A stretch of DNA of 64,000 nucleotides from Microglena sp. YARC (lineage: Eukaryota; Chlorophyta; Chlorophyceae; Chlamydomonadales; Chlamydomonadaceae): contig JAJSRW010001567.1 of NCBI GenBank assembly GCA_022414725.1, positions 1 to 64,000 on the forward strand, read 5' to 3'. Positions 54,528 to 64,000 of this stretch are shown here, one piece after another; positions within the stretch are counted from its first letter, which is position 1; every line of letters starts with the position of its first letter. The notes below the pieces were generated by a model that saw nothing but the letters and a program-made list of their open reading frames with translations, was not told the origin of the DNA and made no database searches. Position numbers and translations under genes: made by a program.

Positions 54528-56940
54528 TCTGCTCCCCCACGCGTACGGGAGGGCTGTGCATGCACTGGGGGTGGGTGTGGGGTGGGGAGCTCCCCCACGC
54601 GTACGGGAGGGCTGTGCATGCACTGGGGTGTATTGGGTCGGGGTGGGGGGTGGGGGGCTCCCATTCGCGTACGGGAGGATTTCGAAGCAATGAGGGTGAG
54701 ATGAAGGGGGAGGGGTGTCTGCTCCCCCATGCGTACGGGAGGGCTGTGCATGCACTGGGGTGGTGTGGGGTGGGAAGCTCCCCTTCGCGTACGGGAGGAC
54801 TGTGCATGCACTGGGGTGTATATATTGGGTGGGTGTGGGGGAGGGGGGGGGGGTGTCTCCCATTCGCGTACGGGAGGAATTTCGAAACACTGAGGGTGAG
54901 ATGAAGGGGGAGGGGTGTCTGCTCCCCACGCGTACGGGAGGGCTGTGCATGCACTGGGGTGTATTGGGTCGGGGTGGGGGGTGGGGGGCTCCCATTCGCG
55001 TACGGGAGGAATTTCGAAGCAATGAGGGTGAGATGAAGGGGGAGGGGTGTCTGCTCCCCCATGCGTACGGGAGGGCTGTGCATGCACTGGGGGTGGGTGT
55101 GGGGTGGGGGCTCCCCTTCGCGTACGGGAGGACTGTGCATGCACTGGGGTGTATATATTGGGTGGGTGTGGGGGAGGGGGGGGGGGGTGTCTCCCATTTG
55201 CGTACGGGAGGAATTTCGAAACACTGAGGGTGAGATGAAGGGGGAGGGGTGTCTGCTCCCCCACGCGTACGGAGGGCTGTGCATGCACTGGGGTGTATTG
55301 GGTCGGGGTGGGGGTGGGGGGCCCCCATTCGCGTACGGGAGGAATTTCGAAGCAATGAGGGTGAGATGAAGGGGGAGGGGTGTCTGCTCCCCCATGCGTA
55401 CGGGAGGGCTGTGCATGCACTGGGGGGTGGGTGTGGGTGGGAAGCTCCCCTTCGCGTACGGGAGGACTGTGCATGCACTGGGGTGTATATATTGGGTGGG
55501 TGTGGGGGAGGGGGGGGGGTGTCTCCCATTCGCGTACGGGAGGAATTTCGAAACACTGAGGGTGAGATGAAGGGGGAGGGGTGTCTGCTCCCCCACGCGT
55601 ACGGGAGGGCTGTGCATGCACTGGGGTGTATTGGGTCGGGTGGGGGGTGGGGGCTCCCATTCGCGTACGGGAGGAATTTCGAAGCAATGAGGGTGAGATG
55701 AAGGGGGAGGGTGTCTGCTCCCCCATGCGTACGGAGGGCTGTGCATGCACTGGGGGGTGGGTGTGGGGTGGGAAGCTCCCCTTCGCGTACGGGAGGACTG
55801 TGCATGCACTGGGGTGTATATATTGGGTGGGTGTGGGGGAGGGGGGGGGGGGTGTCTCCCATTCGCGTACGGGAGGAATTTCGAAACACTGAGGGTGAGA
55901 TGAAGGGGAGGGGTGTCTGCTCCCCCACGCGTACGGGAGGGCTGTGCATGCACTGGGGTGTATTGGGTCGGGGTGGGGGTGGGGCTCCCATTCGCGTACG
56001 GGAGGAATTTCGAAGCAATGAGGGTGAGATGAAGGGGGAGGGTGTCTGCTCCCCCATGCGTACGGGAGGGCTGTGCATGCACTGGGGGTGGGTGTGGGTG
56101 GGAAGCTCCCCTTCGCGTACGGGAGGACTGTGCATGCACTGGGGTGTATGTATTGGTGGGTTTGGGGGAGGGGGGGGGGTGTCTCCCATTCGCGTACGGG
56201 AGGAATTTCGAAACACTGAGGGTGAGATGAAGGGGGAGGGTGTCTGCTCCCCCACGCGTACGGGAGGCTGTGCATGCACTGGGGTGTATTGGGTCGGGGT
56301 GGGGGTGGGGGGCTCCCATTCGCGTACGGAGGAATTTCGAAGCAATGAGGGTGAAATGAAGGGGAGGGTGTCTGCTCCCCCATGCGTACGGGAGGCTGTG
56401 CATGCACTGGGGGTGGGTGTGGGGTGGGGGGCTCCCCTTCGCGTACGGGAGGACTGTGCATGCACTGGGTGTATATATTGGGTGGGTGTGGGGGAGGGGG
56501 GGGGTGTCTCCCATTCGCGTACGGGAGGAATTTCGAAACACTGAGGGTGAGATGAAGGGGGAGGGGTGTCTGCTCCCCCACGCGTACGGAGGGCTGTGCA
56601 TGCACTGGGGTGTATTGGGTCGGGGTGGGGGGTGGGGGGCTCCCATTCGCGTACGGGAGGAATTTCGAAGCAATGAGGGTGAGATGAAGGGGGAGGGTGT
56701 CTGCTCCCCATGCGTACGGGAGGGCTGTGCATGCACTGGGGGGTGGGTGTGGGGTGGGGGGCTCCCCTTCGCGTACGGGAGGACTGTGCATGCACTGGGG
56801 TGTATATATTGGGTGGGTGTGGGGGGAGGGGGGGGGGTGTCTCCCATTCGCGTACGGGAGGAATTTCGAAAACACTGAGGGTGAGATGAAGGGGGAGGGG
56901 TGTCTGCTCCCCCACGCGTACGGGAGGACTTTGCTTGCAC
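54528..56940 (+). repeat. Satellite block 2b, ~330-bp higher-order units
   Basis: The first-type submonomer recurs at about 54918, 55252, 55586, 55917, 56245, 56570 and 56903 (spacings 325-334). Each unit has five submonomers in fixed order, distinguished by CACGCG or CATGCG before the core, by GGGTCGGGG or TATATATTGGG spacers, and by GAAGCAATGAGG or GAAACACTGAGG tails. This is a true higher-order repeat built from the same submonomers as block 2a. Confidence 0.9.
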
Positions 56941-57200
56941 TCAGGCGATTTAATGCAAGCAGTGGGTTGGGGATGGAAAGAGGTGTGTGTGTGCTGGGGG
57001 GGGCGGGGGGGGGGGCTCCGCCACGCGTACGGGAGGACTTTGGTTGCACTTATTGGGTATGAGTCGTGGCGTGGGGGGGGTTATGCACCCCCACGCGTAC
57101 GGGAGGACATTGTATACGCCTTGGGGATTGCCCAAATAAAACTCATATAAAAATCCCTTTATGTCAACCCTATTAAGTCATTTTGTTTGCATGTCTTTAG
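56941..57200 (+). repeat. Satellite edge and sequence upstream of the gene
   Basis: Two degenerate cores (CCACGCGTACGGGAGGACTT at ~57018 and CACGCGTACGGGAGGACATT at ~57090) trail into AT-richer DNA. It ends in a good 3' splice-site pattern, TTTGCATGTCTTTAG, at 57200. Confidence 0.7.
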
Positions 57201-59751
57201 GTTCGCTTCAGAAGGAGCAGCAGATGAGACCCCTGCCCACGCTACTGACCTTGGGAATGAACTGACACCATTGGGGGTCACTGCAGACCGTGGGAGGGCC
57301 AACCCCGCAGTCAAATCCGTAGCCGTCACAGCGAGGATGAGCACTTCAGGCTTAGGGGGGGACAACACCCCACGCGTATCGAGGGCCAACACCCCTACCG
57401 TGGCGGACAAGGAGGACAAACTTGGTTCACAACTCTCAGAGAAGCTGACATGGGCTAAGAAGCACTTGGCCGAGAGACAACTCGCGAATGCACTAGGGGT
57501 CTACTTCTCCTTGGATGCTAGGAGGTTGCTTCCTCCTGAGCTTCCCGTCCGTATCCGTTTGTTTGACCCGATGCGAATCATAGCTTTGAAAAATGTCTTT
57601 GCACCCACAAGCATGACCCCGGCCATCATCTTGTTCATCGACATTGATGCAAACTTGAAACCTCTGGGTACACTTTGGAAGAACATCGACCTCGACTCTT
57701 TTTCGACCATGTTCAACAATGTCAGCGATGTGTCAGCTGAGTTTGGCGAGCCATGGGTCATCGGAGGCTACCACAGCTCCAAAGCATTGATCGACCTGAC
57801 CCCGAGTGGGATGCCTCTCCGACAGTGCTGCCTGTACCGGTTGTCTTCGGTGCCGGGCGACACCTACTCGGACAAGCTTGGTAATGCCCGGTTTCTCTCC
57901 GCCCAAGACAACGTCAGTGGCCAGTCGGCAGAGGGCTACGAGTCTCAGCCCTTCTTGATCTCGACCTACCTGTGGAGAGAGATGTACCTCAAAGCGAGTA
58001 GCCCGCCTCGGGCTGAGAAAGGGCATCACAACATTGAGTACAGTGCCTTTAGGTTCCAATGCGTGGCTGGGGACGAGAAGCTTGCGAGGCTATACAGCAA
58101 CGAGGCGTCATCATTGACACCACGCTTCAAGATCGTGAGTTTGACCCAGGACAGCTACGACAGGGCTTTCCTCATCATGTCAAGCATGGACACCCGAACG
58201 ATGATCGGCAGTAACATTACCCTCGAGCGCCTCCCCAACGTGGAGTGTGAAGTGACTATCTTGCCGACAGACAGACCATCCTCTGACGAGGAAGAGGAAC
58301 CCGAGGAGAAGCCAAAGGGTAAAGGCAAGGGGAAGGGCAAGCCAACCGTGACCAATGTCAGGAATGTTACGTTGGAGGACATGAAGGATACGATGAGGCT
58401 GCCCCCTGCTGAATGCGACGTCTTCCTCAACCTTGTGACGGAACACTTGTATGTTCACGAGGTTGAGGCTTTGAAGAAACAGTTGGACTCCGTTGACTCC
58501 GTCAGCTTTTCTCCCAAGGTATGTGAAATTAAACAGGGGGTGGGGGAGTGGGAGAGGAGGGGGGGGGTGACTGCTCCCCCGCGCGTATGGGAGGACTATG
58601 CATGCACTAAGTGGATGGTTGTGCTTGTAGGAGAGTTTGCATAGTTCTGTAGGTGACAAAGGGGATACGATTTTGACCATTTGCATGCAACTTGGATTGC
58701 AATGATGTATATTTGAGCATGATCAAAAATAAACAAATACCTCTTACATGCTTGCTCAGACCTTTGCCGCTACATACAAGTTGGCATTGGAGCATTTCAA
58801 GAAGGAAGTGAGTGCGGGCTTTGTGGTGTTCATCCTGAAGAAGCTTCTTGATATGCACAACATTGAGGAGTAAGACTTTAAGGCCGAGTTGATGACCCGC
58901 TACTCTACGGTAAGTGTTACAGACGTTTGCTTTTAAAATACTTACCAAATGTCTCCCTTTCGCGATGTACTGTCGTGGGCTCATTTGGTTGACTGTCTAG
59001 GTCTCCCCTACGCAAAGGGGAGCGGCTGCCTTCAAGCTTCCCTCAATTAATTACCGCGTACTTCCTTGTTCGCAGGAATCACCTAGCCTGGACAAGCCTG
59101 GACAACATCACTTCAGCTCCGTCAACAACCAGTTGTTTAAGGGTTCCATGGACGCTGCCGTTTCCAAAAGTGGCACAAAGGCCTCCGGCGTCATGTTCGC
59201 CACCGAGGAAGTTGGACAGACGGTGGGTGGAAGGTTTGTCAAGGCCTATGACAGCACAGGCCTGGTTCTCGAGGTTGCAGTTGGACTACGCCACTACAAG
59301 GAGGGATGCACTTGACCTCCGTGGTACTTCAGAGCTTTTGATGCCCAAGCTGACCATCACTGAGTTCAAGAAAGCAAATGGGTTCATCACGTTCCAGACT
59401 AACAATCAGGAAGTCAACTGCCAACTGAACTGGTGGTTGACTGTGATCGAGAGCAGGGGCAAGAAGGTACAAGAGCATACACACTCTGACACTGTCATCT
59501 CGGCCAGTGTCCCCGACATCGAGCTATTGACGCAACCAGATATGTTTTACTCCAGCCTATCTGGTGGAGCTGTCGGAGCTATATCTGACGATATGGCCAA
59601 GTTCCTCCAAGCAGTGAGGGTACTGCTCCTTGCCTATCCCATTGCCGCTCGCAGTCCAGTGAGCAGTGCGTTGCATACCATCAAGAAAGCGGTGGAGTTC
59701 CTTGTCCTCGACTTGTCAAGGAACGACGTAGGTCTTGTAGCTTCGGGCTAA
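57201..59751 (+). pseudogene. Multi-exon gene of the 13.5-kb element, ParB-like motif, disrupted
   Basis: Proposed exons: 57201-58518, 58631-58648, 58760-58909 and 59075 onward, with GT-AG boundaries and phase-0 joins. No ATG precedes residue MSTSG (57337), and TCTTTAG at 57194-57200 looks like an acceptor, so an upstream exon is likely. Exon 1 (~440 aa) is globular. FIDIDANLKPLG, then EPWVIGGYHSSKALIDL, then ARFLSAQDN recalls the G-x-H-R--A box of ParB/Srx-like nucleases, but the Arg is Ser (weak inference). It then has an acidic/Lys-Gly low-complexity linker and a helical end. Exon 3 has an in-frame TAA (58871-58873), and exon 4 shifts frame near 59300, after which HSDTVISASVPDIELL...VASG continues to 59751. 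These are mutations or assembly errors. It does not resemble TNP2 or other transposases I know. Confidence 0.6.
58519..58630 (+). other. Intron 1 containing a satellite core unit
   Basis: GTATGTG donor and TGTGCTTGTAG acceptor. Within it, a G-rich run leads to ACTGCTCCCCCGCGCGTATG then GGAGGACTATGCATGCACTA, a single clear copy of the satellite submonomer from 53.4-57.1 kb in the same orientation. Confidence 0.75.
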
Positions 59752-60360
59752 ATGTGTGTGTCCTCCAAATGTGTGTCCTCCACCACCACCGTGAATGGGG
59801 CTGTGAGGCAGTGAGGTTGGAAGTATATGAGTTATAAGGTAATGAGTTTTGAGGTTATGATTTACGGTTTGGAGATTGCGAGGTTATGAGTTATGAGTTA
59901 CAAGGTAATGAGTTATGAGGTAATGAGTTAAGAGTTCTGAGATTGCGAGGTTACGAGTTACGAATGATGAGTTACAAGGTAATGACTTATGAGGTTTTGA
60001 TGTAAGAGTTCAGAGATTGCGAGGTTATTAGTTACGATTTATGAGTTATGAGGTTATGAGTTATGAGTTATGTAACAAGATTCAATAATTGTCAAGGAAT
60101 TGTCTCTTTCTCCAAAAACTAGAAAACAATCTTATGTTTAAAAACATAAGATGATTCTAAGATAGTAAAGGAATTGTCTCTTTGTCGAAAAACTAGAAAA
60201 CAATCTTATGTTCAAAAACATAAGAAGATTCGAAGAAATCCAGCAAAAACTCACAAATCAAGAAATTTGCCTAAACGGTCTTTTGATTTGAATCATAAGA
60301 TTCCACAAATTTAGAAGCATCCACAAAATCGGCCGGGAAGCAGGAACGCCCATTCTTACT
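59752..60360. repeat. GAGTTATGAGGTTATG repeats and a two-copy 80-bp repeat
   Basis: 59830-60065 is built of GAGGT-ATGAGTTA words. 60068-60240 has two copies of GGAATTGTCTCTTT-TC-AAAAACT then AGAAAACAATCTTATGTT. No gene was seen. Confidence 0.8.
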
Positions 60361-60364
60361 CCCT

Positions 60365-61815
60365 AACGCCCACCGTGCTCTGCTCATCACTGTCGTCTTT
60401 CCCCTTGCCATTGTCCCTGCCCCTCTGTGCTCTCTAACGCCTGCCCTGCTGCTCTGCTCATCACTGTCCTCCTGCCCCTTGCCATTATCCCTGCCCCTCT
60501 TCGCTCTCTAACGCCTGCGCTCCCTTGTTCATCACCATCATCCTGCCCTTGCCTTTATCCCTGCCCCTCCTTACTCCCTAACACTAACCCTGCTCTGCTC
60601 ATCACTGTCGTCTTTTGCCCCTTGCCATTATCCCTGCCCCTCTTTGCTCTCTAACACCTGCCCTCCCTTGTTCATCAATGTTGCCTGGGGCTTGCCATTA
60701 TCCCTGCCTCTCTTTGCTCTCTATTGCATGCCCTGCCTTGTTCATCACTGCCGTCTTGCCTCTTGCCATTATCCCTGTCCCTCCTTACTCCCTAACGCCT
60801 ACCATGCTCTGCTCATCACTATCGTCTTGCCCCTTGCCATTGTCTGGGCCCCTCTGTGCTCTCTAACGCCTGCCCTGCTCTGCTCAACACTGTCCTCCTG
60901 CCTCTTGCCATTATCCCTGCCCCTGTTCGCTTTCTAACGCCTGCCCTACCTTGTTCATCACCATCGTCCTGCCCTTGCCATTATCCCTGCCCCTCCTTAC
61001 TCCCTAACACCTACCCTGCTCTGCTCATCACTGTCGTCTTTTGCCCCTTGCCATTATCCCTGCCCCTCTTTGCTCTCTAACGCCTGCCCTCCCTTGTTCA
61101 TCAATGTCGTCCTGCCCCTTGCCATTATCCCTGCCTCTCTTTGCTCTCTATTGCATGCCCTGCATTGTTCATCACTGCCGTCTTGCCTCTTGCCATTATC
61201 CCTGTCCCTCCTTACTCCTTAACACCTACCTGCTCTGCTCATCACTGTCGTCTTGCCCCTTGCCATTATCCCAGCCCCTCCTTACTCCCTAACACCTACC
61301 CTGCTCTACTCATCACTGTCGTCTTGCCCCTTGCCATTGTCCCTGCCCCTCTTTGCTCTCTATTGCATGCCCTGCCTTGTTCATCACTGATGTCTTGCCT
61401 CTTGCCATTACCCCTGCCCCTCCTTACTCCCTAACGCCTACCGTGCTCTGCTCATCACTGTCGTCTTTCCCCTTGCCATTGTCCCTGCCCCTCTGTGCTC
61501 TCTAACGCCTGCCCTGCTCTTCTCATCACTGTCCTCCTGCCTCTTGCCATTATCCCTGCCCATCTTCGCTCTCTAACGCCTGCGCTCCCTTGTTCATCAC
61601 CGTCGTCCTTCCTCTTGCCATTATCCCTGTCCCTCCTTACTCCCTAACACCTACCCTGCCCTCCCTTGTTCATCACTGTCGTCTTGCCCCTTGCCATTGT
61701 CCTTGCCCCTCTCTGCTCTCTATCGCTTGCCCTGCTCTGCTCATCACTGTCGTCCTGCCCCTTGCCATTATCCCTGCCCCTCTTTGCTCTTTAACGCCTG
61801 CCTTGCTCTGCATGT
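60365..61815 (+). repeat. ~72-bp pyrimidine-rich tandem repeat, about 20 copies
   Basis: The unit carries GCTCATCACTGTCGTCTTGC, CCCTTGCCATTATCCCTGCC and CCTCTTTGCTCTCTAACGCC. The strong pyrimidine bias on the plus strand would suit an intron, and the array ends in TGCATGTCTTGCAG. Confidence 0.95.
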
Positions 61816-61822
61816 CTTGCAG

Positions 61823-61885
61823 GGCAAGAGGATGGATGGAAATGCTACAGCTGCGATGAAGATTGCTGCCACGAAGGAACTATAA
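61823..61885 (+). CDS. Candidate terminal exon of the element gene
   Basis: GTCTTGCAG acceptor at 61822, then GKRMDGNATAAMKIAATKEL and TAA. It is in phase 0 with a possible donor GTAGGTC at 59728 in the last long exon. If used, the 72-bp repeat is an intron of ~2.1 kb. Rests on splice-site patterns only. Confidence 0.3.
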   Translation, partial: GKRMDGNATAAMKIAATKEL

Positions 61886-62400
61886 ATGCCGAAGATGGAA
61901 ATATATAATAGAAGCAGCGAAGATATATAGATGTATAGCTTTGCTTGGACGTTTCTACTTAGTGGATATATGGGCGTATGTCTTCATGAGTAGACAAATG
62001 GATAGCTGCTTGCAGGCTGCCTATATACTTGTACTTGAACTTAATTAGCTACATGGCTCCAGCCAGCAATTTGGCTGCTCGTCGTCTTTTGCTCGGTGTC
62101 TATCTATGGTTGATGGATATAGAGGAAATATATGGGACGTAGCGGATGTACATGTGTAAGGATGCTTACATAGATATATAGGTAGATCAATAAGTTAATG
62201 GATGCATACGGTAGGCATTATGTATGTAATCTATCTTCTCGAATCCTGATGTAATTGAGAAATGCTCCTGGAAAATATTCCTGAAAATGTGACCTCTCCG
62301 ACCACCGTGCCCAAACCGCCCTGCAAGCGAAGTACAGGCGAAAAGTCTCAGAAGACCGAACATTTCGCCTCATTACCGTGCACAAGCCGCCGTGCGTGGC
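61886..62400. other. AT-rich right arm of the 13.5-kb element
   Basis: ATATATAG/GATATA-rich DNA without a gene. 62045-62075 (TACATGGCTCCAGCC) resembles a phrase inside the MITE at 26690. Confidence 0.45.
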
Positions 62401-62638
62401 GAGATGCCGTCGAAATATCTCAGAAGTCTGAGACATTTCGACGACAATCCGCCTAGGCGAAATGTAGGCGAAATGTCTCAGGATTCTGAGCTACACGCGA
62501 CGCGGGTATAGGGCTTACCGCTAGAGTCAGAAGTGCCAGGTCATTAAAGGACTATGACTAATCGCGGACCCCGCGTGCGTTCCGCGTGCATTCCGCTGCG
62601 CTCGTACGCATTTAGCGATCTGTCCACTTCCCCGAGTG
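62401..62638 (-). repeat. Right subterminal repeats and terminal inverted repeat
   Basis: Contains GTCGAAATATCTCAG-AAGT-CTGAGACATTTCGAC as a hairpin, then TAGGCGAAATGTAGGCGAAA and TGTCTCAG. It ends with CATTTAGCGATCTGTCCACT then TCCCCGAGTG, the complement of the left end. Confidence 0.9.
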
Positions 62639-64000
62639 CGTTGGCCACACCTGTTTTGGGCTGGGTTGCAAAACGGTTTTCTCTGCAGTGCATGCAACTT
62701 CAAACATATTGACGGATTTGCGATGGTCTCCCTTGTGCACCCACAAGCACACAAACACCACCGTTCTCCCCCCCCGCCCCCAGTTATCTCCACCCCCACC
62801 CAACCATGTACCCCCGCCCACAAACATACTCCCTTACTCTTCCTGACATATTTCCTGACTCCATCCCTTCCCCTACCCCAGCCATCCCACCAACCCCCAC
62901 CCTCTCCCCAGTCTCATCCCTCCCCTCCCTCCTACACGCACCCACCAGCACACACACTCTATATCTGCCTCCCTCCACTTCAGCTGTGGGCTTTGCCATA
63001 GCTGAAAGGCAAACGGGACGATGAGCATCGACAACGTTTGCGCATCATCCGACTCTGCTAAAAGCATCGGACCTGCTTCCCTGCCACCTCAGCTGTGATC
63101 GATAGTCGACCCCACTGAAAAAGCTGAACCTGCGCAATCGCAACCTTTACATAACTAAAGCTTCTTCTTAGCGAGCATGTATTCAGGTCGGCCGAAGAAC
63201 AATCCTGTTCACCGCAACTGCTCCCGAAGTCAACTCGATCTGAGACTTGGAAACATCGCTAAGTTCTAATTCAACTTTGCCGCGTGCTCGCTATAGCACA
63301 ATGCACAGCGACGACATGTTTCTCGATGCAGTGGGAAGAAGTTGCAGTCAAGTTGCTGATTTGAGATGTTCCGTCAAGTTAGAGCGAGAATGCTCAGCGA
63401 GATTTTTCATTCGGTCAACTTTGATGCGTACTTGCTATGGCACAATGCGGAGCGACATGTTTCTCAATGCAGTGGGAAGAATTTGCAGTCAAGTTTGTGA
63501 CATGGGATGGATGCGATTCGGACATTTCTGACAGGTCGGCTGACTCACCAAGTCACCTCCCGTTGTGCGCAGCGACAGGTCTCTTGACGCAAGGGAATGG
63601 TCTTGCAGAGATGCAGGGGGAAAAGCTTGTAGGAAGACGAACTGTAGCGCTACCGAAATCAGGTGGATGAACTCATGCGGGAAAAGGAGAAATCGGGCGG
63701 GATGCGCAACAGGTAGAATACGCAGGAGGTGAAGGTTGCTTAAGGCAAAATTCGCAGGTGGCCAATCAGGCAGAAGTTGAAGCGGGAGGGATAAAATGCG
63801 TGAATTGGCTGAGCGTGAATTGGCTGGGCGGGAATTGGCTGGGTGGGAAGTCGGTTAAGTCGGTTACGCGATGACACCACCACGACCACGACCACGACCA
63901 TGATTTCTTTATATATACTAGCATCTGAGCCCGTCGTCCCGACGGGCGGACCACCCCCGTGGCCACGTCAGCGACAGGTCTCGGAAAATCGAGATCCGAA

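Larger units (their letters stand above)
49152..62638 (+). mobile_element. 13,487-bp CACTA/EnSpm-like DNA transposon
   Basis: Both ends read CACTCGGGGAAGTG inward, followed by similar GACA-TTCGCTAAATG, giving ~29-bp terminal inverted repeats. The 3-bp duplication CGT lies at 49149-49151 and 62639-62641, and units A and B supply the empty site (CCCGTTGGCC). Subterminal CGAAATGTCTC, TAGGCGAAATGTAGGCGA and a CTGAGACATTTCG hairpin (62413-62446) recur at both ends, as expected for transposase-binding sites in CACTA elements. TIR start, 3-bp duplication and subterminal repeats together fit CACTA. The cargo is a three-copy ~185-bp repeat, ~6.3 kb of satellites, one multi-exon gene and a 1.4-kb pyrimidine repeat. 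No TNP2-type transposase was recognised. Confidence 0.9.
49012..63960 (+). repeat. R4 tandem unit C, split by the 13.5-kb element
   Basis: The left 137 bp (49012-49148) and right part (62639-~63920) join into one unit collinear with A and B: CCCCTTCCCTCC on the left meets CGTTGGCCACACCTG on the right. The end diverges from A and B after CTTTATATATACTAG. Confidence 0.9.

Noticed and set aside
53401..56940. CRISPR-like regular repeats
   Set aside because: The intervening sequences are themselves repeated in higher-order units and not unique spacers, and the context is eukaryotic.
50777..57049. Very long Pro/Ser/Thr-rich (minus) and Gly-rich (plus) open frames, up to 1373 codons
   Set aside because: They follow the G-rich satellite spacers, exist in several frames at once, and carry no domain beyond the repeated translation of the core box.
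58870..59320. Alternative splice donor GTAAGA at 58870 avoiding the TAA stop and the frameshift
   Set aside because: Joining it to 59075 keeps a frame open, but the resulting segment (Pro/Arg/Trp/Ser-rich) looks far less protein-like than the frame giving HHFSSVNNQLFKGSMDAAV, so damage or sequencing error is preferred.
57201..59751. TNP2-type CACTA transposase
   Set aside because: No D-D-E spacing or TNP2 motifs could be read in the exons. The CACTA assignment rests on the ends and not on this gene.

Overview
The window reads as nuclear DNA of a eukaryote, most likely a repeat-rich unicellular green alga or similar protist (low confidence on the taxon). The evidence is GT-AG introns, a copia-type LTR retroelement, non-LTR, hAT-like and CACTA-like elements, very sparse coding sequence, many long poly(G)/poly(C) runs and several minisatellites. 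There are no bacterial operons, rRNA genes, convincing tRNA genes or CRISPR arrays. Most of the 64 kb is mobile DNA and its decay products. Apparent frameshifts beside homopolymers may be mutation or assembly error.

Layout. 1-6.4 kb holds degenerate GAGGGT-like DNA, a ~200-bp tandem repeat, and a TGAGTCAG satellite split by a dispersed repeat (family R1). 6.88-10.56 kb is one copy of a segmental duplication. Its second copy is stretched over 17.66-27.36 kb by three later insertions: an LTR retroelement (17757-23185), a 1.1-kb insertion (~23928-25071) and a TA-flanked MITE (26445-27005). Comparing the copies gives empty sites that fix the target-site duplications. Between them lie a back-to-back R1 pair (12.07-13.56 kb) and a 1.5-kb hAT-like element (14371-15912). 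27.4-45.7 kb carries mixed repeats, a possible ELM2-domain gene (minus strand, ~37.36-38.39 kb), the one clearly intact host gene (a GT-A glycosyltransferase, 41578-42771) and a LINE C-terminal relic (~43.98-44.14 kb).

45.7-63.96 kb is a three-copy tandem array of a ~1.4-1.7-kb unit (A, B, C). A contains a 250-bp hAT-like MITE. C is split by the most striking object here, a 13,487-bp element (49152-62638) with CACTCGGGGAAGTG terminal inverted repeats, a 3-bp CGT target duplication and subterminal CGAAATGTCTC repeats, i.e. CACTA/EnSpm-like. It carries a multi-exon, apparently damaged gene (57201 to 59751 or 61885) that is not a recognisable transposase and may contain a ParB-like motif. It also carries about 6 kb of satellite DNA with higher-order repeat organisation. 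The satellite core also lies inside intron 1 of that gene.

The element genes appear to be relics or non-autonomous cargo. The LTR element has gag and a degenerate protease but no visible integrase or reverse transcriptase, and the hAT-like elements lack a full transposase. All family assignments are by eye from motifs, and no database search was run.
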